From: Astropecten irregularis
Taxonomy: Eukaryota > Echinodermata > Asteroidea > Paxillosida > Astropectinidae
Direction of reading: 5' to 3'
DNA: 64,000 nt
NCBI GenBank assembly: GCA_963971285.1
Contig: OZ020262.1
Location: 12,937,308-13,001,307, forward strand
Positions 12,080 through 39,856 of the stretch are shown here, in pieces; positions within the stretch are counted from its first letter, which is position 1; the number at the start of each line of letters is the position of its first letter. The notes beneath the pieces are model-generated. The model did no database searches, was not told the DNA's origin, and was given only the letters and a program-made list of their open reading frames with translations. A program made the translations under genes and the position numbers.

Positions 12080-12716
12080 CTTGTCTTCAGAAGTAATATT
12101 GTTTCAGGTTAAAGATAAGTTCTTCTTCCTGAAGAGAAATTAAAATCATTATGGCAGATACCTGTAACGGAGACATTTTTTTGTTTTTTATGAAAAATCG
12201 CCAATCACAAGGCCAAAAGCAAGCCACTCAAGGTGATGGCTAAAACGAGGAGAAAAGGGAACAAAGAAGAAATCATGGGGTAGAAAGACAACTATTGATG
12301 TTGCATTTAAATTGGGACAAATTGTAAGTGGAAGGGAAGCAGGATGCAGGGAGTGAATTCCACAGCAAGGCGGTACGCGGGAAGAAACTGGATGAGTATC
12401 CCCGAGTATTTGACTTGGGGACCACCACAGTGTAAGAATGTGACTGAGCAGAGAAACGTGTGGTGTGACCAAAGGTACGGTTGGGTGGAACAACCAGCGA
12501 GAGTCCATTTGAGCACCTACCAAAAAAAGTATCTGTAAAAGAGGGTCAAAGGGGCTACAGAGCGACGGAGAGATATGGGTTCCAGAGTTGAAGCCGAGTT
12601 ATCTCCAACTAGATTTGAAATACGTCGACATTCACGGTCGGGGAATGGATTGTACATGTAGGCCCACCCTATAGTTTATTCCAGCGTAGAGTATAATAAT
12701 AAATTGTCAAGGCGTC

Positions 12717-12918
12717 TTTTTAAAGTAGTATCATACTTTGGTTTTTGTCAAAGAAATACAGATTCATGGGGTAAAATATCAGGGAAGATACAGTAACAGT
12801 CATCTGTGAAAAATAATGTCAGTCCCACACGGTGCCCCCTTTTTGAGAATACAGTGAAAAACGGCCACAGTATTTCTTAAGTCTTTTGTCTTTTATTTTT
12901 GATCTTTAAAATATCAAA
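12717..12918. repeat. X-arm fragment of modular MITE
   Basis: Starts TTTAAAGTAGTATCATACTT and runs through CACGGTGCCCC and CAGTGAAAAACGGCCACAG to a TTTAAAATATCAAAAA centre. The second arm is missing. Confidence 0.7.
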
Positions 12919-13221
12919 AAAAAGGTGACTGGTTTTACTCTGTTGTGGACAAATACTATAAATCTGCACGTAGGCCGGCTCGATCTGAAGGAGCGATCAA
13001 CCTTTGTTCGTCGGGGTGTTTGTTTGTTTGTTTTCCCCCTCAACTTCTGGGTACGTACGGTGAAGAATAATGGCAACTCTGACCTATAAGTAAGTTTATA
13101 GTTTCCGCGTGAAGATGTCAATCTCATTATGAGGACCATTAAAGGTCATTGTCCGACCATGGGCTGATTAAATTGAAGCCAATAAACTTTTGCCAATTTG
13201 CAAAAGCTAAGGTCGTACCGT

Positions 13222-13565
13222 TTAAAGGTAGTATCATACTTTGGTATAAGAGACCAGAAAAGAAATGTTCACAGATTTACGTACAATTTTCAGGGTATGA
13301 AGATGATTCTGGTAAAATGTTTCCGTCTGAAATGATGTATTTATCCAGAAATTAGTCAAACAACGACCGAACATCTTTTTGATCTTTTTAAAAGATCAAA
13401 AAGAAAAGAGATAAGACTAAGGAAATAGTGGCCGTTTTTGTTTTCTCAAAAAGTGGGCACGTATGGCACTGAAACTTTCACCGATGACTAGTATCTGTCT
13501 TGATATATTTGCCCATGAATCTGTAATTTCTTTGACAAAAACCTAAGTAATGATACTACCTTTAA
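13222..13565. repeat. X-Y modular MITE, apparently full length
   Basis: Ends are TTAAAGGTAGTATCATACTT and its inverse ATGATACTACCTTTAA. Arm Y (GGGTATGAAGATGATTCTGG) is on the left and arm X (CTCAAAAAGTGGGCAC) on the right, meeting at TTTTTAAAAGATCAAAAAG. TTAA at both ends fits a TTAA target duplication. Confidence 0.8.
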
Positions 13566-13682
13566 TCGGCGTAATATCACCAGAAAATGTATGTTCAAAA
13601 TCTGCGCAGTAATCATTCCATGATGCCGCACTGGCTCAAAACTATATAAATAATACTCAAAAATAGCACAATTCATCTTCGA

Positions 13683-14254
13683 TATGGTACAATATGCCTA
13701 CATGATTATTGGTATTAAAGGTCACATGACTGCACTCACACTTTGTCGAGTCAAACATGTAGGCCTACATGAAATAATAAACCTGTACAAATTTGAGCTC
13801 AATCGGACATCTGAGTCAAGAGAAAATATAGCGAAAACCCAACTCAATTTTTCTTATAAAACATGAAGAATGGTTTTGATTTTACCCTGAGATCAAAACT
13901 GTTTTGAGTCTAGTGACTTATTTCGGGATAATAATTTTGGTAATATTTGAACGGTAGACCTATGTTTCTACCAGCACCATCTTCATACCATGAGTGAAAC
14001 GGGATAAATAAAACAACTCAAGTGAGGGTGTCCTGTATGTTTGTTCCAAGAATCGTTCGGACCGTAACGATCTTCTTAAAAGACACCAAAGTCTTGATTT
14101 CCTTGAAAAAAAAAAAAAAACAGCATCTGATGAACCAAGATTTCCCACGGTGACTGTTTGCACTGTTTACCGAACTGTTGAGTCAATTTTCTGTCTCAAA
14201 CTCAATAAATTTTTTTTTTTGGAGGCCTTGCAAATCCTGTACGCTGCCTTTAAT
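13683..14254. repeat. Z-Y modular MITE with an internal insertion
   Basis: The Z arm (GGTCACATGACTGCACTCAC, GAGCTCAATCGGACATCTGA) and most of the Y arm run to about 13989 at CACCATCTTCATACCA. Unrelated sequence of about 235 bases follows before the terminal AAATCCTGTACGCTGCCTTTAA resumes at about 14230. Confidence 0.65.
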
Positions 14255-14712
14255 TCATGCATATCTATGAATGATGCACACAAATATAAATACTCTATAA
14301 TGTAGAAAGGATTTAGGCCCATCACAAAACATGATATTAAAACTTAACACTATAGGGGCCTGTAACATTAGACATTGCACTTACAAAGACCATGTAGGCC
14401 TACATATTTACGACGGAGTACAACAGTTATAACACAATTGTTGTGGTTGCTCCATATTCATCAAAACTCCTCGAAAAGTATATCAAAGTACGATAATAAT
14501 GATGTTATTAAAACACGACCATCATATTTTGCTGACAAGCACCATCATGAAAATAATAATTAAGCTCATTCATTGCCCTATTCGGGGCCATATTTATGAA
14601 AATACGAAGCAGAATTTAGTTATTATATGTACTTACGTTATGGAGAGCACCGCAAAAATGTCCAAATTATTAAACTGGGTTTTCCCAACTTGCACGCAAT
14701 GACATCCTGTAT

Positions 14713-15110
14713 GTGACGTTGTGGACAGGGGTTAATTATAAGAAAGGGCGCCCTCATAGAAGCAGAGTGGAGCGTTGCGGGGGAATTCGGTCTAATTTTA
14801 TTGTGCTTAAACTACCGCAAGGTACTAAATTTGGTCCATTGGGTTTTCTTGCCAAATTTAATAGTGCTGTGTGTCTGGATGATTCTGCTAACACTAATGG
14901 TCAGTTACTTAGTCTGAAATACGTGGATGACATGACTATTGTGGAGAGCTGTAGAGGAAATGATCCTCATTTCATCCAATCAGTTTTAGATCAATTTAGT
15001 CAATGGGCTGTGCAGAATAACATGAAAATCAACCCAGATAAATGTGCCAGCATGACTGTATGCTTTATGAGAAATATCCCACCGTTCCCTCCTTTACACA
15101 TTTCCGCAAA
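14713..15110 (+). pseudogene. LINE reverse transcriptase fragment
   Basis: The open frame from 14713 encodes part of a non-LTR retrotransposon reverse transcriptase: LKLPQGTKFGPLGFLAKFN (the PQG..GP motif), LLSLKYVDDMTIVES (catalytic YVDD box) and QWAVQNNMKINPDKCASMTV (thumb-side WA..N.MK.N..KC). The finger domain, endonuclease and 3' end are missing. Coding similarity ends near 15110 and a MITE arm begins about 40 bases later. Clade (Jockey/CR1-like group) not settled. Confidence 0.85.
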
Positions 15111-15149
15111 AAAAAATTCGAAATGTTTTTCTTTGTTCACTTTTCAATG

Positions 15150-15318
15150 AAAAATAAAAGAGAAAAGACTTCTGTTTTTCACTGTTTTCTCAAAAAGTGG
15201 GCACAGCATGGGACTGAAATTTTCACAGATGACTGTTGCTGCATGTCTTGATATTTTTGCCCAATAATCTGTAGGCCCTATTTCTTTGATAAAAACCAAA
15301 GTATGATATTACCTTTAA
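15150..15318. repeat. X-arm fragment of modular MITE
   Basis: AAAATAAAAGAGAAAAGACT through CTCAAAAAGTGGGCAC to CCAAAGTATGATATTACCTT. Only the X arm with its terminus; directly follows the LINE fragment. Confidence 0.7.
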
Positions 15319-15507
15319 GGTCTTAATTGTTTTTACTGGGCCGTGGGTCATCATGTAGAAGTTATCTATAACCATCGTTTGTCAGGGCACTTGGTGTAGA
15401 ACGTGTTTGAAGTTCTATAATACATTAGTCATACATGCACTTTGTATATGACTTAATATCAAATTTCACTCAATCACGTTAGGGATGACGAGGATAGTGG
15501 GGCTTAG

Positions 15508-15644
15508 GCTGTGTCCCAATTCTGTGGCTGCGACCGCAAATAACACACGAGTCTATGGGAACGGCTGCAGTCACTGGCTATAGTGATTGCCATAGGTACA
15601 CGTGTAATTTGCAGCCGCAGCCAGACAATTATTGGGACACGGCC
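15508..15644. repeat. hairpin MITE with GGCnGTGTCCCAAT termini
   Basis: GGCTGTGTCCCAATTCTGTG with GGCTGCGACCGCAAAT at the left; ATTTGCAGCCGCAGCC and AATTATTGGGACACGGCC at the right. Single copy in the window. Confidence 0.65.
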
Positions 15645-15652
15645 TAAAGACG

Positions 15653-15848
15653 TTTACGAAACGGAGGCTCAGGCTCCAGCTCCGACATTATGCTGAAAAT
15701 ATAGGTTGTGGTTTTTCACTGAAGCTGAAGCTCTGTTTTCCTTTTCAAACTATAGAATCTACTTCCGAACCGCAGCCAAAAGCCTCCATTTTGATTCACT
15801 GAGGCCCGGATCCTGAGACAGAGCCTGAGCCTCCGTTTCGTAAACGCC
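15653..15848. repeat. MITE with TTTACGAAACGGAGGCTCAGG termini
   Basis: TTTACGAAACGGAGGCTCAG at the left; CTGAGCCTCCGTTTCGTAAA at the right. A second copy at 63496-63809 has an expanded CAGGCT array inside. Confidence 0.75.
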
Positions 15849-15854
15849 AAAGGC

Positions 15855-15955
15855 GCGCCTTTACGAAACCTGGTATTTTCGCTACCGCCATTTGAGGCCC
15901 ACAAAACGAAATGAAGGGATTGGGCCACACGATGAAGCAGAAGAAAGTCCGTTGC
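15855..15955. repeat. TTTACGAAACC element, partial
   Basis: TTTACGAAACCTGGTATTTT, then TTCGCTACCGCCATTTGAGG and ATGAAGGGATTGGGCCACAC match the longer element at 45342-45550. Confidence 0.6.
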
Positions 15956-16366
15956 CAAGACAAAATGTTGTATAAAACGGCTCCACCTTTGGAAATATTC
16001 AGTATTATAGGCTCAAATATTAACATTACTGTGTCAAGTGTTATGCTTTTATAATTAACTGAGCAACTGTAGCTTTATTTTGCACCAATCAATGTTTTGA
16101 GTTTCAGTTGGTACTATAAGCGACGATGCACTCTGCATTGTGGATTTAGCTAGGGAACAGCTGTTAAAACTGCAGGGAATTTCGGTATACGGCCCGAGCG
16201 CGCAACTCGACGCGTTTTCCAGTAAGGATTTCCGGAATACCGATATGCAAACAAGACGAGACTAAACTAGGACTGTAAAAATAAAACTAGAACGAGTATG
16301 TGCTATTTTTAAAATTAGATTGACATGTCCTAAGACTAGTATACGGAGCTCCACGAGTGCCATTCC

Positions 16367-16622
16367 CAGGCGCGGTTCTAGAGCCAACATTTATTTTATT
16401 TTGGGGGACTAGAAGAGCCATTATTTTGGGTTCTTCTAACACTGCTATGTCTTATTAGGGGTCGAAAAACATGCACATTATAGCCCACACAACGCGTTTT
16501 GTATGTAATTGGCGCTTAATAACTGAACAAAAATCCAGCATTTTCAAAAATTTTGTTTTTTCACTTGCATTTTTTGGGGGGCTCGACAAATTTGTTTGGG
16601 GGGGTACAGCCCCCCGCCCCCC
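16367..16622. repeat. hAT-like MITE, 3' end missing
   Basis: Starts CAGGCGCGGTTCTAGAGCCA and matches, in the opposite orientation, the intact element at 60338-60638 (motifs TTATTAGGGGTCGAAAAACA and CACAACGCGTTTTG). The far terminus has eroded into a G/C-rich run. Confidence 0.7.
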
Positions 16623-16630
16623 AGCTTATG

Positions 16631-16783
16631 TTTCATATTAAGAAAAATTGAGTCAGGTTTTTCACTATTTTCTGTCCAATAAAGTTCAAATTCAAATGTT
16701 CAGGTTTATTATTTCATGCACATGCATGGATCTGGCAAAGTATGAGTGCTGTTCTGTGACCTTTACCAATCATGTTTTATAAA
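16631..16783. repeat. Z-arm fragment of modular MITE
   Basis: AGAAAAATTGAGTCAGGTTT, a diverged middle, then CAGGTTTATTATTTCATGCA and GTGACCTTTACCAATCATG. It lies about 200 bases past the stop of the AUNIP-like gene and so may be within its 3' UTR. Confidence 0.6.
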
Positions 16784-16981
16784 GCAAAATGTTAGATCAT
16801 TGTTATTGAGATAAAGGTACATTGTACTGTATAATTATACACTGTCATCACATGATGATCTTTACTAAAAAAGGACATACTGGCTCAGTTGCACTTGATG
16901 GACCTTGAATTATGTAATATTAGATAAGGAATGCATGATAGCTACTATGCATACGTCAACAAGTTCAACAACATTCAGCTC

Positions 16982-19900
16982 TCAGTCGCAAATCTGCGAG
17001 TCATGGTCATGCTCATCATCCATGTAGCTACCTGTATCAATACTTGATCTTTTCAGTACCGGGCCTATCTGGGAGACCACCGTGAAGTCCCAGGATTCAC
17101 CGGGTAGACTCTGATCCAGAGTCAGATCGCCCCCTGATAACCCCTCGGAGAGTTCTGTTGACATTTCCATTGTGCTGGCTTGCAACACTAAGTCATCAGG
17201 GTCCACAAATTTCAGAAGGCCGGGTTGATAGTCGAGAGACTTGGATTCAAGTTCGGGACACTTGCCGGACCAAAGCAAACTACGCTCCTCCTTATCAGTG
17301 TCGTATTCTGTTTGAGATAGCGGCATCGGGGCTGTATCTAGAAGCACGGGGTCGATGTATTTCAACCGTCGGAGATCCATACTTGACTGGGTGTCCGTCG
17401 CTGAGCATTCCTGACTACGTAGTCCCTGATCTTCCTCACTGGGTCGCTCCCTCGCTGAAGCAGAACGGGCTTTCCAAAGACTGTCCGACGAACTGCGCTT
17501 GGTAGCGGGATCTGAACTTTCAGCACCCCTGTCAGGTCCAAGGTTCGGCAGCTCCGTCATCGGTCGACTACACAGCCTCTGGGATGGATTCATAACAACT
17601 TGTGATGAACTAGGGTAAGGTAATTGTGTATCAAGTTCCTTAATCGTAGGCGAATCATCAAAGTAGCTCAGATCGGGACTGGTGTCCTTGTCTTGGCGTT
17701 GCTGATTCTTCCCCCTACATTCTCTTTTGGAAATGACAGAATGATTAGGCACTGAACAGGTTATATGGCTCTCTGACTTAAGACCTGCATCAAGTCCCAA
17801 GTTATTAACGTTTTCGTCCCTGACGTCATACTTGAAGACGTTCTCATCTTGAGGAGCCAGAGAAGCCTTGTCCAGTTCATTGGTTGTGCGCTTCAAGGTC
17901 TTCCGCCGTGGGGAAGAATCTCCACTGACATTCACGGTATACTTGCGGTCCACAGGGTCAATTTCAGGGCTGGTTAATTTCCTCTTCTCAGCTGTGAATT
18001 TAGAGTCTGAAGCAAGAAGGCAAAAAGGACACAAGATAATGAAAAAATGGCATTCATGTAACAATATAATGTTCACCTACATGTAACTAGCCCTTGTCAT
18101 AATGTCAGTGTTAAATTGTAACTTCAGTTAAAGGTTAGGTACTATCATACTTTGGTTGCATACCAAAACAGAAATCTTCACAGATTTAGAGGGTATAAAG
18201 ATGGTGCTGGCTGCTGGTAGAAACATATACTGTTAAAATGTTTCTGCCTGAAATGCTGTATTTATTCAGAAAAGAGTAAAACCAATGAGCAAAAATCAAA
18301 TTTTGTTCTTTTAAAGATAACAAATAACGGTGAAAACCCACTTTTTGAGAAAACAGTGAAAAACAGCCACAGTATTTCTTAAGCTTTTCTCTTTTATTTT
18401 TGATCTTTTAAAAGATCAAAAAGATTTTCGGTCGTTGTTTCACTAATTTCTGGATAAATACACCATTTCATGCGGAAATATTGGTATGTTTCTACAACCA
18501 TAATCTTCATACCCTGTACGTTATACGTAAATCTGTGAACATTTCTGTTTTGGTTTCTTACCAAAGTATGATACTACCTTTAAAGGTACATCTGTGGAGA
18601 TTTCTGTTTTGGTATGCTAGCACCTTTAAGGGTGTGTGCGTGGGAAGTATCATGGTTTCTACAGGCCTGAATCCGAGCTGAATTCTACTTTGTACTTTGA
18701 CTTAAACCCACAAACACACCTCTCATCAGATAACGGATCCAGGCACATGGGGTCAGAGTATTTTTAGCAAGAAAAAAAAGCAACATATTGCACTGTTAAG
18801 CTAACACGTTATGAAACATGTATTCAATGAATAAAACACAGTTGATAAAGGTCACAGAAACCATACAAGGCACACATACATGTAGTCTTTCTTGTAGCAC
18901 AGCACACTCTGAGAATTATTATTAAAGATCGCTTGGTCATCCGGGTCACACAGGTAATGGTGAGTACTGCTGACTGCATTTTCATCATATTTAAAAACTT
19001 AAGAGGAGCTTCACAGCACCACTGTTATACTGTGTAAGTTATACATTTAATATATTGGGAACAACTATCTTCTTTTCATTTCTGATCTAACCACTGTGTC
19101 ATAGATGATTCCTTGGAGTTAACATAGGGCCTAGGGCATGCCTGTGTGATTCCTTGGGACATGCTTTAGGTCTGTAACAGTAAAATCTGCGAAGGGCTGG
19201 ATTTCACCAAACATTAAGATTAATCTTAAGATGAGTTATCAGTATCAACAAAATAATTCACCATAGTGATTTGTATTGTGACATTACATGTTGCTAATAA
19301 TAGTAACTAGCAATGGTTTCACACTTAAGATCAGTGTTAGTGCTTTGTGAAAACTGCCTCAATTTTTCTAAAAAATAAACATGAAGAATGAGTTATGTCT
19401 ATTTTAAGGTACTCATTTTGCCAGCTGTCTTAAATACTTGACAAAACCTATAAAGTACGCATTTTAGCTGTGTACGTAGCTAAAATGCCTCTTTTTAAAG
19501 TGTCAAAATCAAAATACACTTTCAGATGTTTAGATTCAGTCAAGCGTTAACATTATTATTATGGACAGCTTGCAAAATGAGTACCTTTATTAAAATAGAC
19601 ATAACTCCTCTTAGGAATGACCCAATTGTTTAATCCAGGAAAGGTTGCTTATTAAAGATATGCTTTGCTGAACTTTTAAGCGTCATATAATTTGCTTCAA
19701 GTTCAAGTTCTTTTTGACTAGGCCTGTATCCTCTAATAGATAACTTACTGGATACAATTCATGATGAACTCAATATAACACTGGGGTATAGCATATCTGA
19801 AAAGTGAGTTTTATGGTTTTTTTGTTTTACCTACATGTATAATGATACACTTCGAATGAGGCAGCAGCCATTTTTCCCCCCAAAATACCCTCTGGCTGTC

Positions 19901-21243
19901 CCTAAGGGGTTTGCGCACAAGTGATGATCGTCGGTGGAATTCTTCGTAGGATACCATATGCCTACCTGTGTCTTTTCCAGTGCTTTTAAGTCCATGTGGG
20001 TTGTGCTTTTGGTGTTCCGTCTCGCTCTTTCGGGGTTTCTTGAAGAAGTCTGAGAGTGTTGTCTGCTTCGTGGCGGTTGATGCAGTGAATATCGGTTCAT
20101 TGAAGATGCGTAGAATGCTCAGTGGCTCCCTCCTCAGAACTCGCTGTTTTGCGGGCTAGAAAGAAAAAGCGATTGACGCGAATACTCAGAAAACGTTATA
20201 TGGACAGCGGTTCTGCATTACATGGTTGTCTAAATCACTTGTTAAAGGTAGTATCATACTTAAGTAGCATACCGAAACAGAAATCTTCACAGATTTTTGT
20301 ATAACTTACAGGGTATAAAGACGACGATGGTAGAAACATACAGTTAAAAATGTTCTGCTTGAAAGTTGAAATGCTACAAGTTTATCTAGTAAAGTGTAAA
20401 ATCATTGACCAAATTTATGTTTGAACTTTTAAAGGTCACAAAATAAAAGAGAAAAGACTTTAGAAATACTGTGGCCGTTTTTTCACTGTTTTCTGAAAAA
20501 GTGGGCACTGTATGGGACTGAAATTTTCACAGATGACTGTGTTACTGTATCTGTCTTGATATTTTTGCCCATGAATCTGTATTTCTTTGACAAAAACCAA
20601 AGTATGATATTACTGATAGACCATAGCTAATTTAGTCCACAACCACAAGGAATATTAATTTCAGACCCCAAAAAAGGCATAATTTCCCTCGAAAATCAAA
20701 GCCCTGCCCTCTTTCCACAAATTTAACCTAGTAAATATTGAAGAGGAAATCACAACTGGTCAACATATTTAGATGAGATAGTAATAATTTAGGCCTAGCC
20801 TACTGTAGAGCTGAAAATAATCCTTGTGGGCAAAACAGTAAACTATTTAAAGCACACGTAATGTACACTAGCTACTAGTACTAGTACTGCCACTAGTACT
20901 AGTAGTAGTAGTAGGCCTAGTACTAGTACTAGTAGGCCTACTAGGCCTACTATTAATTATACTAACCCCTGAACATGAAAACAACAACATAACTGACCAG
21001 TGGCAGTGACCACATGTGGACTAGGCCTACAGCAATACAGCATGGACAGGGAGGTTCTACTGGACAAACGCTACGTTAGACTAGAGATGAGTGATGACAT
21101 GATTGAATGCAATATGCGCAGACGAGGTCCTGAATTGAACTTACGGGTTTTGCAGTTAGCCAAACATCACACTGATCCTTGCCTTGCCCAGAACTAGAAG
21201 TAGAACTAGAAGAAGAAACCTTTTCGTTTTTCCTCTTGCCCAT
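16982..21243 (-). CDS. AUNIP: AUNIP-like protein with PIP box
   Basis: Three exons on the minus strand: 21243-21145, 20155-19966 and 18006-16982; introns GT-AG, phases 0 and 1; 437 residues. Vertebrate AUNIP binds Aurora A, ninein and CtIP and serves spindle poles and homologous recombination; the same role here is inference. Evidence for the family: CDVW at residues 25-28, matching human CGVW; a basic stretch; LSIL then IF.EPIFT; then QTTLSDFF at residues 64-71, a perfect Qxx(L/I)xxFF PCNA-interacting box, aligning with QRSIASFF in human AUNIP at the same distance. The long last exon is low-complexity, Ser/Asp-rich and probably disordered; near its end ESWDFTVVSQIGPVLKR resembles the human C-terminus weakly. 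The start follows the Ser-rich MGKRKNEKVSSSSS. If not AUNIP, it is another disordered PCNA-binding nuclear protein. Exon structure is firmer than the name. Confidence 0.65.
18128..18583. repeat. fold-back modular MITE (Y arms at both ends)
   Basis: The left arm has GGGTATAAAGATGGTGCTGG and the right arm the inverse-type TACAACCATAATCTTCATAC with TTACCAAAGTATGATACTAC, so Y-type sequence is at both ends with X-arm core (GAAAACAGTGAAAAACAGCC) between. In the AUNIP intron 2. Confidence 0.75.
19196..19360. repeat. MITE with GGATTTCACnAAnCATTAAG termini
   Basis: GCTGGATTTCACCAAACATT and the ATTAATCTTAAG core at the left pair with TTAAGATCAGTGTTAGTGCT and TTTGTGAAAACTGCC at the right. Same family as 7812-7936. 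Confidence 0.6.
19388..19618. repeat. long-stem inverted-repeat element
   Basis: GAGTTATGTCTATTTTAAGG followed by TACTCATTTTGCCAGCTGT returns inverted as ACAGCTTGCAAAATGAGTAC and TTAAAATAGACATAACTC. Stem about 45 bases; only copy seen. Confidence 0.65.
20242..20615. repeat. Y-X modular MITE
   Basis: Left end TTAAAGGTAGTATCATACTT, Y arm (GGGTATAAAGACGACGATGG), centre TTTTAAAGGTCACAAAATAA, X arm (GTGGGCACTGTATGGGACTG) and CAAAGTATGATATTACTGAT at the right. In AUNIP intron 1. Confidence 0.75.
20868..20960. repeat. CTAGTA simple repeat
   Basis: ACTAGTACTAGTACTGCCAC, then runs of CTAGTA and TAGTAG and AGGCCTACT repeats, all self-complementary. Low-complexity tract in AUNIP intron 1. Confidence 0.8.
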
Positions 21244-22207
21244 CTTACGACTTTTGACGAAGAATTAACTCCAGAACAGTCGGACGAAGACGCTGTATCC
21301 GTGGTTTGATCGCAGCATGGAGAAAACGGGATAGAAAGAGAAGCAGAATTGGTGATGTTTTCGAGTCTAGTTGTGCAACAATGACAGTACACGTACATTT
21401 ACTGCCTAGCACAGCTGACTGTTCTGAATCAGATTTCCCGCGGTTTGCCTCGCTTTGGTACACCATACGCGCGCTATGTGGGTGTTACTTACACTGTGCA
21501 TGTGCAATCAATGCATTACGGTGTACGCACCAGATAAATAAGGACAGGTCAATGTCCGTAAACACTGCACATTTGAACTGCGATGGAAATGGAGTAAATC
21601 AGATAATCAATCGAATTGTTCAGTAATAAAGTGCAATGAGGTTGCAGGGAGCCACGTACTTAAGTTAGTACGCCTTTGGTGAGTTTAAGGTGCTGGATCA
21701 GGCATTTACAACGATTTATTGTATGTAAATTTTATAATCCGTCGGCCTACCCACAGTGTATAGCTAGGCACCTACATGTATATGTACATCATGTGTGCAC
21801 TACATGTACATGTGTGGGTGTACCCATAATCCCAGTACCTGGTCTGTCCTGTGATGTGGCCGACGACCTTTTACTTCTATTCTCTGTATTGCAATTGCAC
21901 TAGACAGTACGTAGTTGCTCCAGTATACAGTGTATGGCTTATGCCAATTAGTCGTGCCATGAGCGTGAAAAATTAAGTTTCAAATTCGGGCCTAGGCCCT
22001 ACTAAAATCTAAATCTATGAAGCGCTCGCAAACTATGGTAAGTAGCTGTGTGTGCCTATTTGCCAACCTAATTCAAGAATATTCTAATCTTGGTCCTGGA
22101 TTTATTGTTTTCACCATAGAATGTAATCTGAGTGTAAGTAATTTTCCTTCATTATAACATGGAGTCTTTTCCTACCTCCATGATTATAACATCTAAATTA
22201 GGGGGTT

Positions 22208-22340
22208 AGGCCTACCTCAGTTTAGTACACTCAGATTAGCTGGTACCCAGATCCAGTCGTATTTAGGTGAGTTAGTTTACTGTAGAAGCTGGATACCAGC
22301 TACCGTGAGTGTACTAATCTCCGGTAATGCCTCAATTAGG
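22208..22340. repeat. long-stem hairpin MITE (TACCTCAGTTTAGTACACT)
   Basis: Second copy of the element at 3733-3856: TACCTCAGTTTAGTACACTC with AGCTGGTACCCAGATCC, returning as ACCAGCTACCGTGAGTGTAC. Its right terminus is more diverged. Confidence 0.7.
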
Positions 22341-22364
22341 TTTATTATAATGTGCAAGTCCTTA

Positions 22365-22475
22365 ATAGGGCTCCGCACTCAAGCTATTTATACATAGAAT
22401 ACGCCCTTTGTATGAACATCTAATTATCTATAGTTACCTGGATGTTCGGACAAACTCTAATTCTGCCCTAGTTTT
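22365..22475. repeat. AGGGCTCCGC element, partial
   Basis: AATAGGGCTCCGCACTCAAG, CTATTTATACATAGAATACG, then CTATAGTTACCTGGATGTTC match the left half of 3478-3692. Confidence 0.6.
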
Positions 22476-22586
22476 GTGTGAATTAATGTCAGTTTGTCAG
22501 ATGGTGCAACGATCTTACGCTCAAGGACTCTTCATGCCAGGAAGTTTGACTCAGACTAATTGACTCACTGCCAAGATAAATATTTG

Positions 22587-23099
22587 TTAAAGGGTACCTG
22601 AAATAAAAACTCATATGAAGTTAAATAAATATCTGTATTGTTATAAAAGTCAATATGTCTATTAGTGTTTGTGCTAAAAAAAATATTGTAAGTGAAAAAG
22701 GAGGTTTTTTACACCCATAATTTAGCACCTGATCTGCGACGAAAAACCTTGCTACGGTCACTGGCAGAACGCCACACACAGTATACAAGTCGCAAAACTG
22801 CCAGCCCTGCGTTTTTGTTCAAATCGAAGAGCAAAATCCTACATACAATGTGCACGAGCCAGCAAGAGCTACTGCGGTGCGAGCCTACTTGTTCTGCCTT
22901 TGACGTCACACGCATTGTTGCGTGGATCAGTTCCGAGGGGGATTTTTTGGGAGGCGGGGCATACATGTACAGATTTTTTTAACTTTGGGGCCAAAATGAA
23001 GCACTTACATGAAAGTTGAAATTTATATAGTCATTAATTATTCATTAATTAAGCAATAATCTGAAAGCACTTTCATCCCTATTACAGGTAACCTTTAAC
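22587..23099. repeat. about 510-bp repeat with GGTnACCT(G/T)nAATAA ends
   Basis: AAAGGGTACCTGAAATAAAA at the left; ATTACAGGTAACCTTTAA at the right, an inverted pair. Inside: TATCTGTATTGTTATAAAAG and CGAAAAACCTTGCTACGGTC. A shorter, internally deleted copy is at 46002-46428. Confidence 0.7.
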
Positions 23100-23364
23100 A
23101 CAGATCTGAATATCACGCAGTGACCCAACCTTGAGGCTGGCGCCATCAAAGCTGGTAGTTGCTGCCTTTGTTGTGGTAACCAGTGTAGCGAAACTAGAGA
23201 TCAATTATCCTTGTGATGCAAACCATGACAGCTTCGAGAATAACTCCTCAAAATCAGAACCACTGCAGAAACACAATCAATTGAATGCTTGTTCTTGGTT
23301 GCAGGTGGTGGTATGCATTTCGTGTCGTTTGGACTCTTCTAGCAGTAACCTTTGACCTTCGACC

Positions 23365-39757
<16,393 letters not shown>

Positions 39758-39856
39758 AGGCACGCTGTGTCAGAGGGCAAAGGTCAGCTATTGACTATTT
39801 GTTATATTGTTTTTTTGTTTTTTTTTTACTTTTTAATTGTCCGATTATAATTTCTG

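Larger units (their letters stand above)
21244..23364. promoter_or_regulatory. shared upstream region of AUNIP-like and GK5 genes
   Basis: The two genes are transcribed away from each other and their start codons are about 2.1 kb apart, so this stretch must hold both 5' ends. No TATA box or defined motif can be pinned. Roughly a third of it is repeats (22208-22340, 22365-22475, 22587-23099), leaving 21244-22200 and 23100-23364 as the likelier core regions. Confidence 0.4.
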
